Positions 35,591-48,088 of a stretch of 64,000 nucleotides of DNA are shown here, piece after piece. The notes beneath the pieces are model-generated. The model was not told where the DNA came from, searched no databases, and worked only from the letters and a program-made list of their open reading frames with translations. Every line of letters starts with the position of its first letter. The stretch's first letter is position 1. Made by a program: the position numbers and the translations under genes. Origin of the DNA: Panax quinquefolius (lineage: Eukaryota; Streptophyta; Magnoliopsida; Apiales; Araliaceae); assembly GCA_020205615.1 (NCBI GenBank), contig CM035164.1, positions 1,019,501 through 1,083,500 of the forward strand, in the 5' to 3' direction.

Positions 35591-36053
35591 GATATGTGAC
35601 AATAATTGAATCAATAATATGAGAGATATGATGCGTGATTCTTTATGTAGCAATAATTGAGTATAACCGAGTGACTTCTTACGTAAGCATCAATAATCAA
35701 TACCGGTGTCTTCTACGCAACTACGCCAGACATTCTTGTACTTTTACTACCGATAAGTTCAATGGTTTTAATCGGTAACACTTCCGCCGTTATTTTTATA
35801 AAAGATAATTACGTCGTTTTCTAACTACGACAATACTTCCGTTAATAGGGGTCCACTTAATGATTGTGACGTCGTCACGAATATTCTCCGACAAAAAGAA
35901 TATTCCCCGACCAATCGAATATTTTATAACAACTTGCGTACTTTGCAAAATTTATAAATATAACCCACAACTATAACATTATATCAAATCCACACCATAA
36001 TATTAAAAAAATTATTTTGAGAAAATTAAATATTTATTCATAAAATCTGGGGT

Positions 36054-36270
36054 TTTTACGTTTTCGAAGTTTAACGTCTATTTTCGCAAAATTCGCCATA
36101 ACTTCGTTACTCATGTTCCATAAGCCAAATCAAATGGAAAACTCCATTGATTCATCATAGTCATCCTAACCAAACAATAGGCACATTCTTTAGCTATAAT
36201 GGTCTTTCAAACGTTCATTCAAAACTAAGTTCTCGTTCAAGACTTTTTATGGTTTTTAATTTACGTAAAC
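36054..36270 (-). repeat. Element D LTR segment between A and G
   Basis: Once element G and its TAAAC duplication are removed, this joins directly to 46440 onward and so belongs to the same D LTR. It is non-coding. The exact boundary with element A is uncertain by several bases. Confidence 0.6.
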
Positions 36271-38976
36271 TGTAAGACCCCAACTTTTTATTAATGAAAT
36301 TTAATTTTCTCTATTTATTATTTTGAAATAGTAAGGGTTGATGTGATTAATGTGGATAGTTAGGGGTAAAATACATAAATATTTCAAAATAAGCAGTGGT
36401 TATAAAATATTCATTGTTGTCGGGGAATATTCGTTTGGTCGTGGAATATTCAGACTTTGTCGGGAATATTAAATGCGGCCAGTAGCGACCATGTGTGGGC
36501 CCCATAACGAAAGCGATTGGATGAAGAAAATGACAAATATAAGTGGTTTAAAAATAACTAGCGTAGTTATTACCATTAATCTTTAAAAATACCCGTTGGT
36601 TAAAAACACGATGACACACGGTATTGCACCAATTGTTGATTTTTTACGTAGAAAGGCACTACTCTTCAATAATGGTTACAGTGATAATTCTTTATTCGAT
36701 ATTTTATTGAGTTAATAATTGCTTTGCGTTGATATTTTATATTCTTGTTGTTTCAATAATTGTCATTACACGGTATTTTCATTATCGAAGCAATAATTCA
36801 TATTATCCTAATAATATTATTAGATAACATTATTGGCAATGTCTAGAAAGTTACGTCTAAGAAGAGGTTTGGTCACCTAATAATTTGGCATGATAGAGAA
36901 GAAATTCTTATTGGAAAGCCCTCTTTCCTGAGAGCTGCACGGTTGTCGATATTGTGATTCCGTAATATTATTTGTGAATAATTAATTATTGATTCATATG
37001 ATGAGAAAAATATTGATTTTATGTGGATATAGATGGAGAAAAATTTTAATGTGACAATTGTTGAAAATTAAAATTTTATCTTTTTCGATAAAATAATTCT
37101 TTTAAATATATTATTATATTTTAATAATATAATAATGGTGATATTTTTACAACGAATGTGGGATATATGAGTATCTGAGGAGGAAGAGTATTTTGTTGCA
37201 ATAAATATTTAAAACATGTTAAACATGTCGGTGGACCCCATTTATTATTTGAAATTTGATTATAAACTTGTAAAATCCCTGCTTGTGGATTTCGGTCCAA
37301 TTTCTGCTTGGAATTTGGAAAAACTTTCTTACGCAAAGTTGTAGAAATTGAATTTCCTATAAAAACTAGCGAGATTCAATTTTCTGATGAAAGGGCTATT
37401 TATTATGAATTATTGAAGTTCAAGTTCAAAATAATTAATTTTTGGGAGTTTTTATTTTGAGAAAACGTTTTTAACAACTAAGTTGGCCTCACATGTGATT
37501 CAAATGGGCTGAGATCAGTTGTCTAAGGTGGGCTAAAGAAAATGTGAAAAATATATTAATATTATATTCAATTTTACTAACTTTGGTGTTTTAAGCATTT
37601 TCCTATAAATAGGGTCTTGGGTTAGAATTGAAAATCACACCGAAGAATCAAGTTTTCTCTCTATATTATCGAAATGTATTCTTGTGAGTATTTTGAGTAT
37701 ACTTTGAGTATTGTTAGACGGTGCAAGTTCCTTCAAAGACTATACCCAGGTATTTCAAATTTAAAGTCTTAATCTTTCGAGGTAAGGGATGTTATTTTCT
37801 TCTCAAATGATATTATTTCTTCAATATCATTATCTTTGAAATATTGGTTGGAACTTTTATCAAATTTGGAACTTTTTCATGTCGAGGTTACTATTCATGA
37901 GTTCTTATTCACGAGTTACTATTCATGAGTTACTTATTCACGAAGTTCTTATTCACGAGTACTATTAAGCTGAAGCGTGAAGATATTTTTTGTGGATTTT
38001 CTATCTTTTGGTGTGAGTTACTTATTCACGATATCGGCACTATTCACGATATCTGCCTATTCAATCAAAAAATGAAATTTCTTCTCTTTGTCCAAATATC
38101 TATTCGGATACTAGCTTTGATTGTATCCATGTTTTGATCATTCTTGAATTTTACACCACTGCGATTATTTTTGAGGTATTTTTGACGTGGATAAAACAAA
38201 ATACGAATCCTTAATCCTTAATCCTTGTCATTTTGTTTCACCGGATTCGTTTCTTTAAAAATATTTTTCATCATCTTCGGTCTTAAATGATGATATTATG
38301 GAATATCTTTGGCTGTAGTGTAAAAGATGAATGATTTCTGAAGAATATCTTTGGTAGTAGTGCAAAGATGAACAAGTGTTTAGATGAACACGACCAATCG
38401 ATGAATATCTTTGGCACAGTAGTGCAAAGATGAATATTTGATTCCGTATGTATATTGATTGATGTTACGAGGATAAAAGATAGGTGATGAACTTTTAAAT
38501 TCATACATAGAAGATAGTAGTTTGCATTCTCTACTTAACTCTTCTAATGAATTATTATTTCATTACTGAATATTGATTTAAAATTTGTTGTCTATTGTAT
38601 TCTATTAGATTTTTCCTGTTGAAGACTAACGATAATTTGTTGTATATTATCTTAGTCATAATATTCTTTACCGGGCTAGTTGAGCTCACCCTTTTCCTTT
38701 TTGTTCCATTTTTCTTTCTCGTGAGGCGAGAATATAGCGAGTACTGCTCGGGGTATGGAATAAAGGTTTTAGAAAGAATTGTTTAGTAGTCCTCACCATT
38801 TTGTGTAAAATAATGTATCAATAAATGTGATGAGGATTTATTTGAGTATAGATATTATGCAGAAGATAATATTTGTATTCAAACTCACGCTTTCTTGTTG
38901 TAATAATAAAGTTGTAGTTGTTTACACCATGATTGACAACTCGAATAGGTGATGTATACCTATTTTGGGGGCGCCA
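36271..38976 (+). repeat. Element G 5' LTR
   Basis: TGTAAGACCCCAACTTTTTA ... TTTTGGGGGCGCCA. TATA box CCTATAAATAG at 37602-37612. The terminal CACA is altered. Confidence 0.88.
37602..37612 (+). promoter_or_regulatory. LTR promoter TATA box (family G/E/F/C)
   Basis: CCTATAAATAG followed by GGTCTTGGGTTAGAATT is repeated at 34364, 45050, 49440, 55391 and 59784, and in variant form, reversed, at about 23823. It sits about 1.3 kb into each LTR and marks the likely U3/R boundary. Confidence 0.65.
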
Positions 38977-38992
38977 TGATTAGTATCGAGCT
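38977..38992 (+). other. Element G primer-binding site, degenerate
   Basis: TGATTAGTATCGAGCT corresponds to GATTGGTATCAAAGCT in element E. Confidence 0.6.
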
Positions 38993-39149
38993 TTGGGATA
39001 TGATCTCTGGCGGAGATCGGGGAATAGAACTAGTAAGGGAGAGACGAGTAAATCATTCGCTAGTGTGTCCTACCTAAGCTTATATTTTTAGTTGGTCAAG
39101 ATATAAGGATATTATGTGATATATTGATTTCCTTAATTAACCCTTGTTT

Positions 39150-40365
39150 TTATGGCGGTATTTGAGAATGTCGTTGAGAATATTAACAATGGAAATGAGA
39201 CCGTGGAGACGCCTTATACTCACCAACGAGGAGAACGCGTGCAACAGTCGGCAATGTTCCTCCCATGAACAACACCAATGAAAGCGATGATGAACGAGGG
39301 GATGTTTAGAAGCTTTTTGCGGTTCATGCAAAATTAGGCGAGGAGACTCGTGTTCAAAATACGAGGAGAAATGATAGCAATTCACGGTTGTCACAAACAA
39401 GCGCTTCAAAGAGTTGGGACCACCGAAATTTAAGGAAAGCGGATCCGATCATAAGCGGAAACATGGGTCAAGCAAATTACCAAGATATTCGATATCTTGG
39501 GATGCACGGAGAACAGAAGGTTCCATTCGCCACCTTTATGTTCCGTGGCGAGCGGACTCATCAGTGGAGTCATGAAGCGTACCCATCCAAATTAAGCTTT
39601 TCGGATGTCTTGGGAGACGCGTTTGAAACTATTTAATGACAAATACTTTCCGAAAGTGTTAAATCGTATGAAGGAAGTGGAGTTTATTAGGCGGAGGCGA
39701 GAACAACATGCGGTGTCTCAATGCGAGGCAAAGTTTGCGAGTTATCGTGTTTGCACCTCATTTGGTGGAGAATGAGGAACGTATGACGCGGATGTTTCTT
39801 AGAGGTTTGAAACCCGTAAGATACGTATCTCATTTCTCATAAATTTTCTCTCTTCAGATGTTGTAAATGGGCTCAATTATTAGAGCGAGATAACGAGTAC
39901 GGTCAACCGAGGGACCGCAACCGAGATCGTACCGAGATAGCGATCAACAATGAATAATGATAACCAAATGGAGAAAAAACAGACGGACAAAAATGGTAAC
40001 CACTCGGTGGTAATCATAGCCATGAAAATAGAAGAAGCGAGTCGGGAGAGATTTTAAAAGAGGAGATTTAACAACGACCATGTGAAGACGACGGTCTTAA
40101 AAGAATCGGTTCTAAGGAGGAGAACGACCACCGGTCATATATACAAATCACGGAAAAGAGGGACATATCGATCCGCCCCTGACAGTTTCAGGTATGCTAT
40201 AATTGTGGAAAGGAAGGACATATCGCTCGAGATTATGACGATGGCGAAACCTAGTTCAATGAGGACGGTGACTCAAAAGATCGTCCCAAAAAAGTCAAAG
40301 TCAACGATTCCGGGAAGAAGCGTTTGTTGTGGTTCGGTCATAATGCGAGGAACCCAAACGAGGTG
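39150..40365 (+). pseudogene. Element G gag with zinc-knuckle region
   Basis: Fragments in changing frames: NEGMFRSFLRFMQ-like, then EQKVPFATFMFRGER at about 39509-39553, and phrases matching RMKEVEFI and RMFLRGLKP. The basic, Lys/Arg-rich tail holds two degenerate knuckles, including one of type CYNCGKEGHI near 40195. No single frame covers the domain. Confidence 0.75.
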
Positions 40366-41010
40366 ATCACGGGTAAAGCTATTTATAAATTCTTGCGAAG
40401 TTTATACCTTACTTGATCTGCATGCTACCCATTCATTTATCTCTCCCTGCGTGTGCTCAACGTTTAAACTTGACTCGAGAAATTAGACTTTGACTATCTC
40501 GTGGAAACTCCGTTAGGAGAAACTTTCATCACATCCACTTTGCTTATAAATCTTGTTTGATTCAAGTTGGCACCATTACCTTACACATTGACCTTATCTC
40601 TTTAAAGATACTTGCTTTTGATGTGATTTTAGGGATTGATTGGTTAACTACTCATCATGCCAAAATTGATTGTTTTCGTAAGGTTGTTGGTTTTCATATT
40701 CCTAACCAACCCGACTGTTATGCAATTCAAGCAACTAAACCATTAAAATCAATCACCATCATATCTAATCATAAAGCTATTCGTTTATTGAAAAACGGAT
40801 GTCAAGCTTTCTTAGCCCATGTTATGGATTTGAATAAAGACTCGTCAAATTTGAATAAAATTCCTGTTGTTATTGACTTTCCTGGACGTATTTCAAAGAA
40901 CTTCCCGTCTACCCCCGAGCGTGAAGTTGAATTCTTTATTGATCTTGAACTGAGTACAAAGCCCATTTCTAAAACCCCATATCGAATGGCTCCTATTGAA
41001 CTTCAGAGTT
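40366..41010 (+). pseudogene. Element G protease and linker
   Basis: THSFIS-type phrase near 40430, then a clean frame 40557-41012: ISLKILAFDVILGIDWLTTH, FRKVVGFHIPNQP, then the linker [20 protein letters not shown] leading into reverse transcriptase. Confidence 0.8.
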
Positions 41011-41830
41011 AAAGGTCCAACTACGGACTTGTTGGACATCGGTTTCATTAATCTGGCCTAGTACATCTCCTCGGGGTGCTCCTGCTTTATTTGTAAAGAA
41101 GAAAGACGGGAGTATGCGACTTTCAGATTGACTATCTGGAATTGAACCATGTCACCATCAAGAATAGGTATCCTCTACCTCGTATTGATGACTTGTTTGA
41201 CCGATTCTGCAAGGGGGCACAATTCTTTTCAAAATTGATCTTCGCTTACGGATATCATCAATTGAAGATTAGAATCGAGGATATTCCAAAGACGCCTTTA
41301 GAACTCTCGATGCGGGCATTATGAATTCTTAGTCATGTCTTTCGGATCGACTAATGCTCCTATGACTTTCATGGATATGATGAACCGAGTATTCAAGGAA
41401 TATTTGGATCGATTCGTTGTTTTCTTTATTGATGACATCCTTATATATTCCAAAATTCGTGAAGATCATGAGCACCATTTGAAGTCGGTACTCCAAAGGC
41501 TTCGTGAAAACCAACTATATGCCAAATTGAAGAAATGCGAGTTCGGCTCGAGGAAGTAGCATTTCTTGGGCACGTGGTGTCAAAACATGGAGTATCCGTG
41601 GATCCGTGAAGATTGAAGCAATACAAAGTTAGGAGCAACCAAGTCGGTGGTCAAGTCGTAGCTTTTGGGCTTAAATGGTTATTATCGAGATTCGTGGAAG
41701 GGTTTTCTCGAATCGCTACTCCATTAACTCAAATAACTTTAAGGATACAAAATTCGTTTGGAGCGAAGAATGCGAGAAGAGTTTCCAAGAGCTTAAGAGG
41801 AGACTTATTTCGTGAACTATTCTAACAATA
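41011..41830 (+). pseudogene. Element G reverse transcriptase
   Basis: [34 protein letters not shown] (the first catalytic Asp of DLR is replaced by F), then [20 protein letters not shown] and [24 protein letters not shown] is the catalytic motif, typical of Ty3/gypsy. At least three frameshifts. Confidence 0.88.
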
Positions 41831-42240
41831 CCATCCGGTTCTGGATGGATTTGTTATCTCAAATGATGCTTCGAGGCAAAGGGTTAGGAAGTGTTCTCAT
41901 ACAGCAACGGGAAAGTCATAGCCTTATGCCTCGCGACAACTTAAAGAGTATGAGAGGAATTATCCTACTCATGATCTAGAGTCAGCGTTAGCCTATTTTC
42001 GCGCTAAAGATATGGAGGCACTATCTATATGGGGAGAAAGTGGAGATATATTCGGACCATAAAAGCATTAAATATTTCTTCACTCGTAAAGAACTCAACA
42101 TGCGGCGGATGACGTTGGCTCGAGCTATTGAAAGACTACGACCACACTATTCAATACCATCCCGAAAAGCGAACGTGGTAATGGCGGCGTTGAGTAGAAG
42201 ATCATATGCGAGAACGAGTGCGATGATGTCAAGTATACGA
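41831..42240 (+). pseudogene. Element G RNase H
   Basis: Phrases of AYASRQL type, then [20 protein letters not shown] and a degraded VADALSRRS segment at about 42170-42200. The uninterrupted GAAAGACTACGACCACAC at about 42130-42147 is the empty site for solo LTR F in element E. Confidence 0.8.
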
Positions 42241-43713
42241 TAGAGCCAACTTTAATAGAAAAAGTTAAGGTTGCTTCGCAAGCCACCGGCCGGAGGCGAT
42301 CGTGCGTATGAAGAAGAAAGTACAAGAAGGAGCTATTCCTAAGCGAGAATTGATGAAGAAGGAATACTTGAGTCCACTCTGAGACTTTGTGTTCTAACGA
42401 CTCGATTTGAAGTACAAGATTATGATGGAGGCACACAATACACCATTTGCAATCCATCCTCGAAGTACTAAAATGTATCGTGATCTTGACATACATTTTT
42501 GTGGAACAATATGAAGAGAGATTGCAAAGTTTATCTCAATGTGTTTAACTTGTCAACGTGTAAAGGCGAGCATCTAGTACCTAAGGGTCCGTTGCAACCA
42601 CTTGAGATTCCGAAATGGAAGTGGGAACACATTACCATGGATTTCAATTATGGGTCTTCCTACGGTTTCTCGAGGCATCAATGCTATTTGGGTTATTGTT
42701 GATAGATTAACCAAGTCTCGCTCATTTCTTGCCGATCGGAGACTTATTCACTGAACGTCTTCTTGAGTATGTATGTGGTCGAGATTGTGAGGTTGCATGG
42801 CATGCCTCAGATCCATAGTTTGGATCGTGACCCAAGATTCACTTCAAGATTTTGGGTTAGCTTGCAAAAAGCTATGGCACGGATTTACGATTGATTCGAG
42901 ATACCATCCTCAAACAGACGAACAATCGAAAAGGACTATTCAAACTCTTGAAGATTTATTAAGACTCGTGTCCTGACTTCAAGGGCGGTTGGGATAAGTA
43001 TTTACCATTGGTGGAATTCTCCTACAACAACAACGATTATCGAGGCAAGTATAGTGTAGCTCCATTTGAAGCATTATATAGGCGAAAGTGTCGCTCTCCA
43101 AAGATGTTGGGACGAGGTGGGTGAAGTAACAACTGTTGGGACCCGAGTTGAATACGTATGACTACGGAAAAGATCCAAATGATTCGACAACGTATACAAG
43201 CAAGCACAAGATCGACAAAAGAGTTATGCGGATCTTCATCGAAAGGACGTGGAATTTAGTGTAGGGGATCATGTATTATTGCAAGTTGCTCCATGGAAGG
43301 GACTTACAAGATTTGGGAAGAGAGGAAAGCTCAATCCACGATTTATTGGTCCATTTCAAATTCTTGACCGAGTAGGAAATGTAGCCTATAGACTTGCGTT
43401 ACCTCAGTATGTCTCGTGTTCATAATGTGTTTCACATATCATATTTCAGTAAATATGTGAAAGACCCGAACCACGTTATAGAATTAGAACCCAGACGAAA
43501 TAGCAAGACTTAACGTATGAGGAGGTACTGTCAAGATCTTGGATAGGAAGGAGCATGTCCTACTGTAAGAAAGGTCATACCACAAGTTAAAGTTTTGTGG
43601 AGGAATCATGCTATAGAGGAAATGACACAGGAATTGGAAACGGAAATGAAAGCGAGGTATCCTCACCTTTTGAAACACACAGTACGTCGTCAATTTCGAG
43701 GACGAAATTTCAT
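42241..43713 (+). pseudogene. Element G integrase and C-terminal tail
   Basis: Contains the HHCC region (CLTC-like, 42530-42570), [34 protein letters not shown], a degraded D-R-D segment, [12 protein letters not shown] and the [17 protein letters not shown] tail. Frameshifts are very frequent. The tail ends at the GAGGACGAAATTTC phrase before the polypurine tract. Confidence 0.8.
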
Positions 43714-43725
43714 AAGGAGGGAGGT
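43714..43725 (+). other. Element G polypurine tract
   Basis: AAGGAGGGAGGT directly before the 3' LTR. Confidence 0.85.
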
Positions 43726-46434
43726 TGTAAGACCCCAACTTATTATTAATGAAATTTAATTTTCTATTTATTATTTTGAAATAGTAAGGGTTGATGTGAT
43801 TAATGTGGATAGTTAGGGGTAAAATACGCAAATATTTCAAAATAAGCAGTGGTTATAAAATATTCATTGTTGTTTGGGAATATTCGTTTGGTGGTGGAAT
43901 ATTAAATGCTTTGTGAATATTAAATGCGACCAATATGACCATGTATGGGCCCCATAACTAAAAGCGATTGGATGAAGAAAAACGACAAATATAAGTGGTT
44001 TAAAAATAACTGGCGTAGTTGTTACCATTAATCTTTGTTAAAATACCCGGTGGTTAAAACACAAAGAAGCACACCAGATTGCACCAATTGTTGATTCTTA
44101 CGTAAGAAGCACTACTCAATAATGGTTACTGATAATTCTTTGCTCGATATTTTATTGAGTTAATAATTCTTTGCGTTGATATTTTATATTCTTTGTTGTT
44201 TCATAATTGTCATTACACGATATTTTTCATTATCGAAGCAATAATTCATATTATCCGAATAATATTATTAGATAACATTATTGGCATTGTCTAGAAAGTT
44301 ACATCTAAGAAGAGGTTTGGTCACCTAATTGCGGCGCCAAGATGAAGAAATTCTTATTGAAAGCCCCTCTTTCCTGGGAGCTACTGGTTGTCGATATTGT
44401 GATTACGTAATATTATTTATGAATAATTAATTATTGATTCATATGATGAGGAAAATATTGATTTTATGTGGATATAGATGGAGAAAAATTTTAATGTGAC
44501 AATTGTTGAAAATTGAAATTTTATCTTTTTCTCGATAAAATAATTCTTTAAAATATATTATTATATTTTAATAATATAATAATGGTGATATTTTTACAAC
44601 GAATGTGGGATATATGAGTATCTGAGGAGGAAGAGTATTTTTGTTGCAATAAATGTTTAAAACATGTTAAACATGTCAGTGGACCCCATTTATTGACTGA
44701 AATTTGATTATAACCTGTAAAATCCCCCGTTTGTGGATTTCGGTCAATTTCTGCTTGGAATTTGGAAAAACTTTCTTACGTAAAGTTGTAGAAATTGAAT
44801 TTCCTATAAAAACCTGCGAGATTTGAATTTTCTCGATGAAAGGGCTATTTATTATGAATTATTGAAGTTTGAAGTTCAAAATAATTAATTTTTGGGAGTT
44901 TTTATTTTGAGAAAACGTTTTTTGCAACTAAGTTGGCCTCACATGTGATTCAAATGGGCTGAGATCAGGTTGTCTAAGGTGGGCTAAAGAAAATGTGAAA
45001 AATATATTAATATTATATTCAATTTTACTTTTGGTGTTCTAAGTATTTTCCTATAAATAGGGTCTTTAGGTTAGAATTGAAAATCACACCAGAATCTGAA
45101 GTTTTCTCTCTCTATATTATCGAGCGTATTCTTGTGAGTATTTTGAGTATACTTTGAGTATTGTTAGGCGGTCTGCAAGTTCCTTGAAGACTTATACAGT
45201 ATTCCAAATAAAGTACTTATTCTTTCGAGGTAAGGGATGTTATTTTCTTCTCGAATGATATTATTTCTTCAATATCATTATCTTTGAAATCTTGGTTGGA
45301 ACTTTTATCAAATTTGGAACTTTTTCATGTTGGGGTTACTATTCATGAGTTACTATTCACGAGTTACTATTCATGAGTTACTATTCATGAGTTACTATTC
45401 ACGAGTACTATTCATAAGCAGGCGTGAAGATATTTTTTTGTGGAATTTATCTTTTGGTGTCTGAGTTACTATTCACGTGTACGGCAAGACTATTCACGAT
45501 ATCTGACACTATTCAATAAAAATGAAATTTCTTCTCTTTGTCCAAAATATCTATTCGGATACTAGCTTTGATTGTATCCATGTTTTGATCATTCTTGAAT
45601 TTTACACCACTACGATTATTTTTGAGGTATTTTTGACGTGGATAAAACAAAGTACTAATCCTTAATCCTTAATCCTTGTCATTTTGTTTCACCGGATTCG
45701 TTTCTTTAAAAATATATTTTCATCATCTTGATCTTAAATAATGATATTATGGAATATCTTTGGCACAGTAGTCTGAAGATGAATGATTTAAGAAGAATAT
45801 CTTTGGTAGTAGTGCAAAGATGAATAGGTGTTTAGATGAACATGACCAATGATGAATATCTTTGGCACCAGAGTGCAAAGATGAATATTTGATTCCGGAT
45901 GTATATTGATTGATGTTACGAGGGATAAAGATAGGCGATGAACTTTTAAATTCATACATAGAAGATAGTAGTTTGCATTCTCTACTTAACTCTTCTAATG
46001 AATTATTATTTCACATTGCGAATATTGATTTAAAATTTGTTGTCTATTGTATTCTATTAGATTTTTCCCTGTTGAAGACTAACGATAATTTGTTGTATAT
46101 TATCTTAGTCATAATATTCTTTATTGGGCTAGTTGAGCTCACCCTTTTCCTTTTTGTTCCATTTTTCTTCTCAGGAGGCGAGAATATAGCGAGTACGAGT
46201 CGGGGTATGGAATGAATGTTTTAGAAGGAATTGTTTAGTAGTCCTCACCATTTTTGTAAAATAATGTATCAATAAATGTGATGAGGATTTATTTGAGTAT
46301 AGATATTGTCTAGAAGATAATATTTGTATTCAAACTCACAGTTTTACTGTTGTAATAATAAAGTTGTAGTTGTTTCTGTACCATGTATTGACAACTCAGA
46401 ATAGGTGATGTATACCTATTTTGGGGGCGTCACA
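43726..46434 (+). repeat. Element G 3' LTR
   Basis: 2709 bp, TGTAAGACCCCAACTTATTA ... TTTTGGGGGCGTCACA. Collinear with the 5' LTR. TATA box at 45050-45060. Confidence 0.92.
45753..45887 (+). repeat. Hairpin-repeat array in G 3' LTR
   Basis: Three units of ATCTTTGGnnnnGTGCAAAGAT type, each able to fold on itself. Equivalent arrays lie at 38300-38435, 34951-35040, 50169-50342, 56119-56313 and 60521-60695, and reversed near 22920-23100. Confidence 0.75.
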
Positions 46435-47626
46435 TAAACACTTACGGTTTCTATTTGGTTATGACCTATCAATGATTTGGTCATTAATAGGCATCCTTAT
46501 ATCTCCTCAATAAACATGCTCCACCAATCTACGATTCTTCTACGAGAAAGAAATCGAAAAAGATGAAGATTGCGGTTTATGAGAATTTACCTTTGTAGCA
46601 ATTATCGTTCTTGACAAACGCTTATTGGTTTGCTTGGAAGTAGAAGGATTTAGTGTTTCTATCTCTTTCTCTCTCACAATATATATTGACAAGCTTTGTA
46701 AAAACCTCAAATGACCAACTCTTGCTTTGTATTTATAGGCAACCAAATACGTGAGGTAAAATTGTCCAACTCCCCACCTCCTTATTATTCACTTCTTGAT
46801 CACCAAGCAAAGTACTTGGTGATCAAGTATATATCTTCTTGTCCACTGATGTGGCGGCCCACTCCTTGATGGATCATCCCATGGGTTTTCCCCATGGGTT
46901 TTACCCATCCCATGACCCACCTGTTCGACCCGCGGTTTACTTTTTTGAATTGGGCTTAACATTAATTAAACGTTGGGCCTTAACTTGGGCTTTCTAATAT
47001 AATTTATTGGGTTTGCTATTGGTTTAAGTCCAATTAGATTATACCAACCCTTAACTCATACTCCATTAATACGACTCATATTCTACGCGTATTACTCACG
47101 TATTCTCTTCGTCTAATACTCATATAATAATCGTATTATACATCATACTATTCTTCATACCATACTCGTATTTATACTAATATAATACTCGTATTTCATA
47201 CGTATAATATCCGAAACAACTATACGCATTGCATTTCCCTTTCGGAAACCTTTTTCACAAACCCTTAGGTTTTACGTCCGCAAGCAAAAAATTTGTTTGC
47301 CATAATGGAATTATTATTGGATATTCCATACTATCTTCGTATTCTATCATTACGCGTTTCTCGAAATTTCAAACCCTAGCTCCGAACGAAATCGGATGAA
47401 TAGTGTTTTTACACAAACATTCTCGGAAAACCTTCGTTTTCGTCTTGATAATTCACAACCATTAATACTAGCACAAAGCCAGAATACTAACCACATCCGT
47501 ATATTCTAGGTCATAGAACGACCTTCGAACATCTTACTCATATAATAACTCAATTAAATTCATTTAATTCACATAATCAAATAAAAATTTAATTCATTCA
47601 AAATTCAAAATTCTCAAAATGCTACA
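46435..47626 (-). repeat. Element D 3' LTR, main part
   Basis: The minus strand begins TGTAGCATTTTGAGAATTTT directly after the D polypurine tract. It continues to 46435, where G is inserted, and on into 36270-36054. It contains a TATA box (CCTATAAATACAAAG, minus strand). The far end is not certainly identified. Confidence 0.75.
46727..46741 (-). promoter_or_regulatory. Element D LTR TATA box
   Basis: CCTATAAATACAAAG on the minus strand, followed downstream by a purine-rich leader. Confidence 0.5.
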
Positions 47627-48088
47627 TTCTTCCCTCCTTATAAGGATTACATCCCCCGAGAATCTCGTTATTCTTACATAAACAAATGAGGAAACTTTTC
47701 CTTCATTTTACTTTCGAGCTCCCACATTGCTTCTTCAGCATCGTGGTTACTCCAAATTACCTTTACTGAAGGTATTACTTTATTTCTTAAGACTTGTTCC
47801 TTCCTATCAATAATCTGAATCGGAAGTTCTTCATACGTTAAGTCTTTTTCTACTTGAATAGACTCATATTCTATTACGTGCTTTGTAGTCCCATTTATAA
47901 GGGCCTTAACACGCATTATACGTGAAACACATTGTGTATTTTTCCATTTACGGAGGTAAGGCTACTTCATAAGCTACCTCTCCTACCCTTCTTAAAATCT
48001 CAAAAGGTCCTACAAACCTTGGACTCAACTTCCTTTCTTTCCAAAACTTATCTTCCTTTTCCAAGGCGATACTTTTAGAAAAATATAT
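47627..48088 (-). pseudogene. Element D integrase C-terminal segment
   Basis: On the minus strand, YIFLKVSPWKRKISFGK, then LSPRFVGPFEILRRVGEVAY (with one indel), then EKDLTYEELPIQIIDRKEQV and LESKMKEKFPHLFM with a stop at 47674. A polypurine tract (AAGGAGGGAAG) precedes the D LTR. It is separated from the rest of D pol (61245-62673) by element E. Joining across E restores a continuous GPYIFLKVSPWK reading. Confidence 0.9.

Larger units (their letters stand above)
21755..36053 (-). mobile_element. Ty3/gypsy element A, internally deleted, both LTRs split by solo LTRs
   Basis: Two minus-strand LTRs of about 3.08 kb (after removing inserts) flank only 2.77 kb of internal sequence. The order on the minus strand is 5' LTR, primer-binding site, gag, protease, pol remnants, polypurine tract (GGAGGGAGAT), 3' LTR. 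Left LTR: 21755-27641 with solo LTR B inside. Right LTR: 30409-36053 with solo LTR C inside. The right terminus has lost the terminal TGTGAGA, and no duplication of the left-flanking TCATT was found on the right, so that end is damaged. Confidence 0.8.
30409..36053 (-). repeat. Element A 5' LTR (interrupted)
   Basis: Net about 3086 bp after removing solo LTR C, matching the 3' LTR (3079 bp). The plus-strand start reads GCGACGCCCC instead of TGTGACGCCCC, and the last bases of the opposite end are lost at 36053. Confidence 0.75.
36271..46434 (+). mobile_element. Ty3/gypsy element G, full length, frames broken
   Basis: 10,164 bp with 2.7 kb LTRs at 36271-38976 and 43726-46434, flanked by perfect TAAAC copies (36266-36270 and 46435-46439). 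The internal order is primer-binding site, gag, zinc knuckles, protease, reverse transcriptase, RNase H, integrase, polypurine tract: Ty3/gypsy order. It is inserted in the D LTR. Coding is spread over many short frames with small indels. Confidence 0.93.
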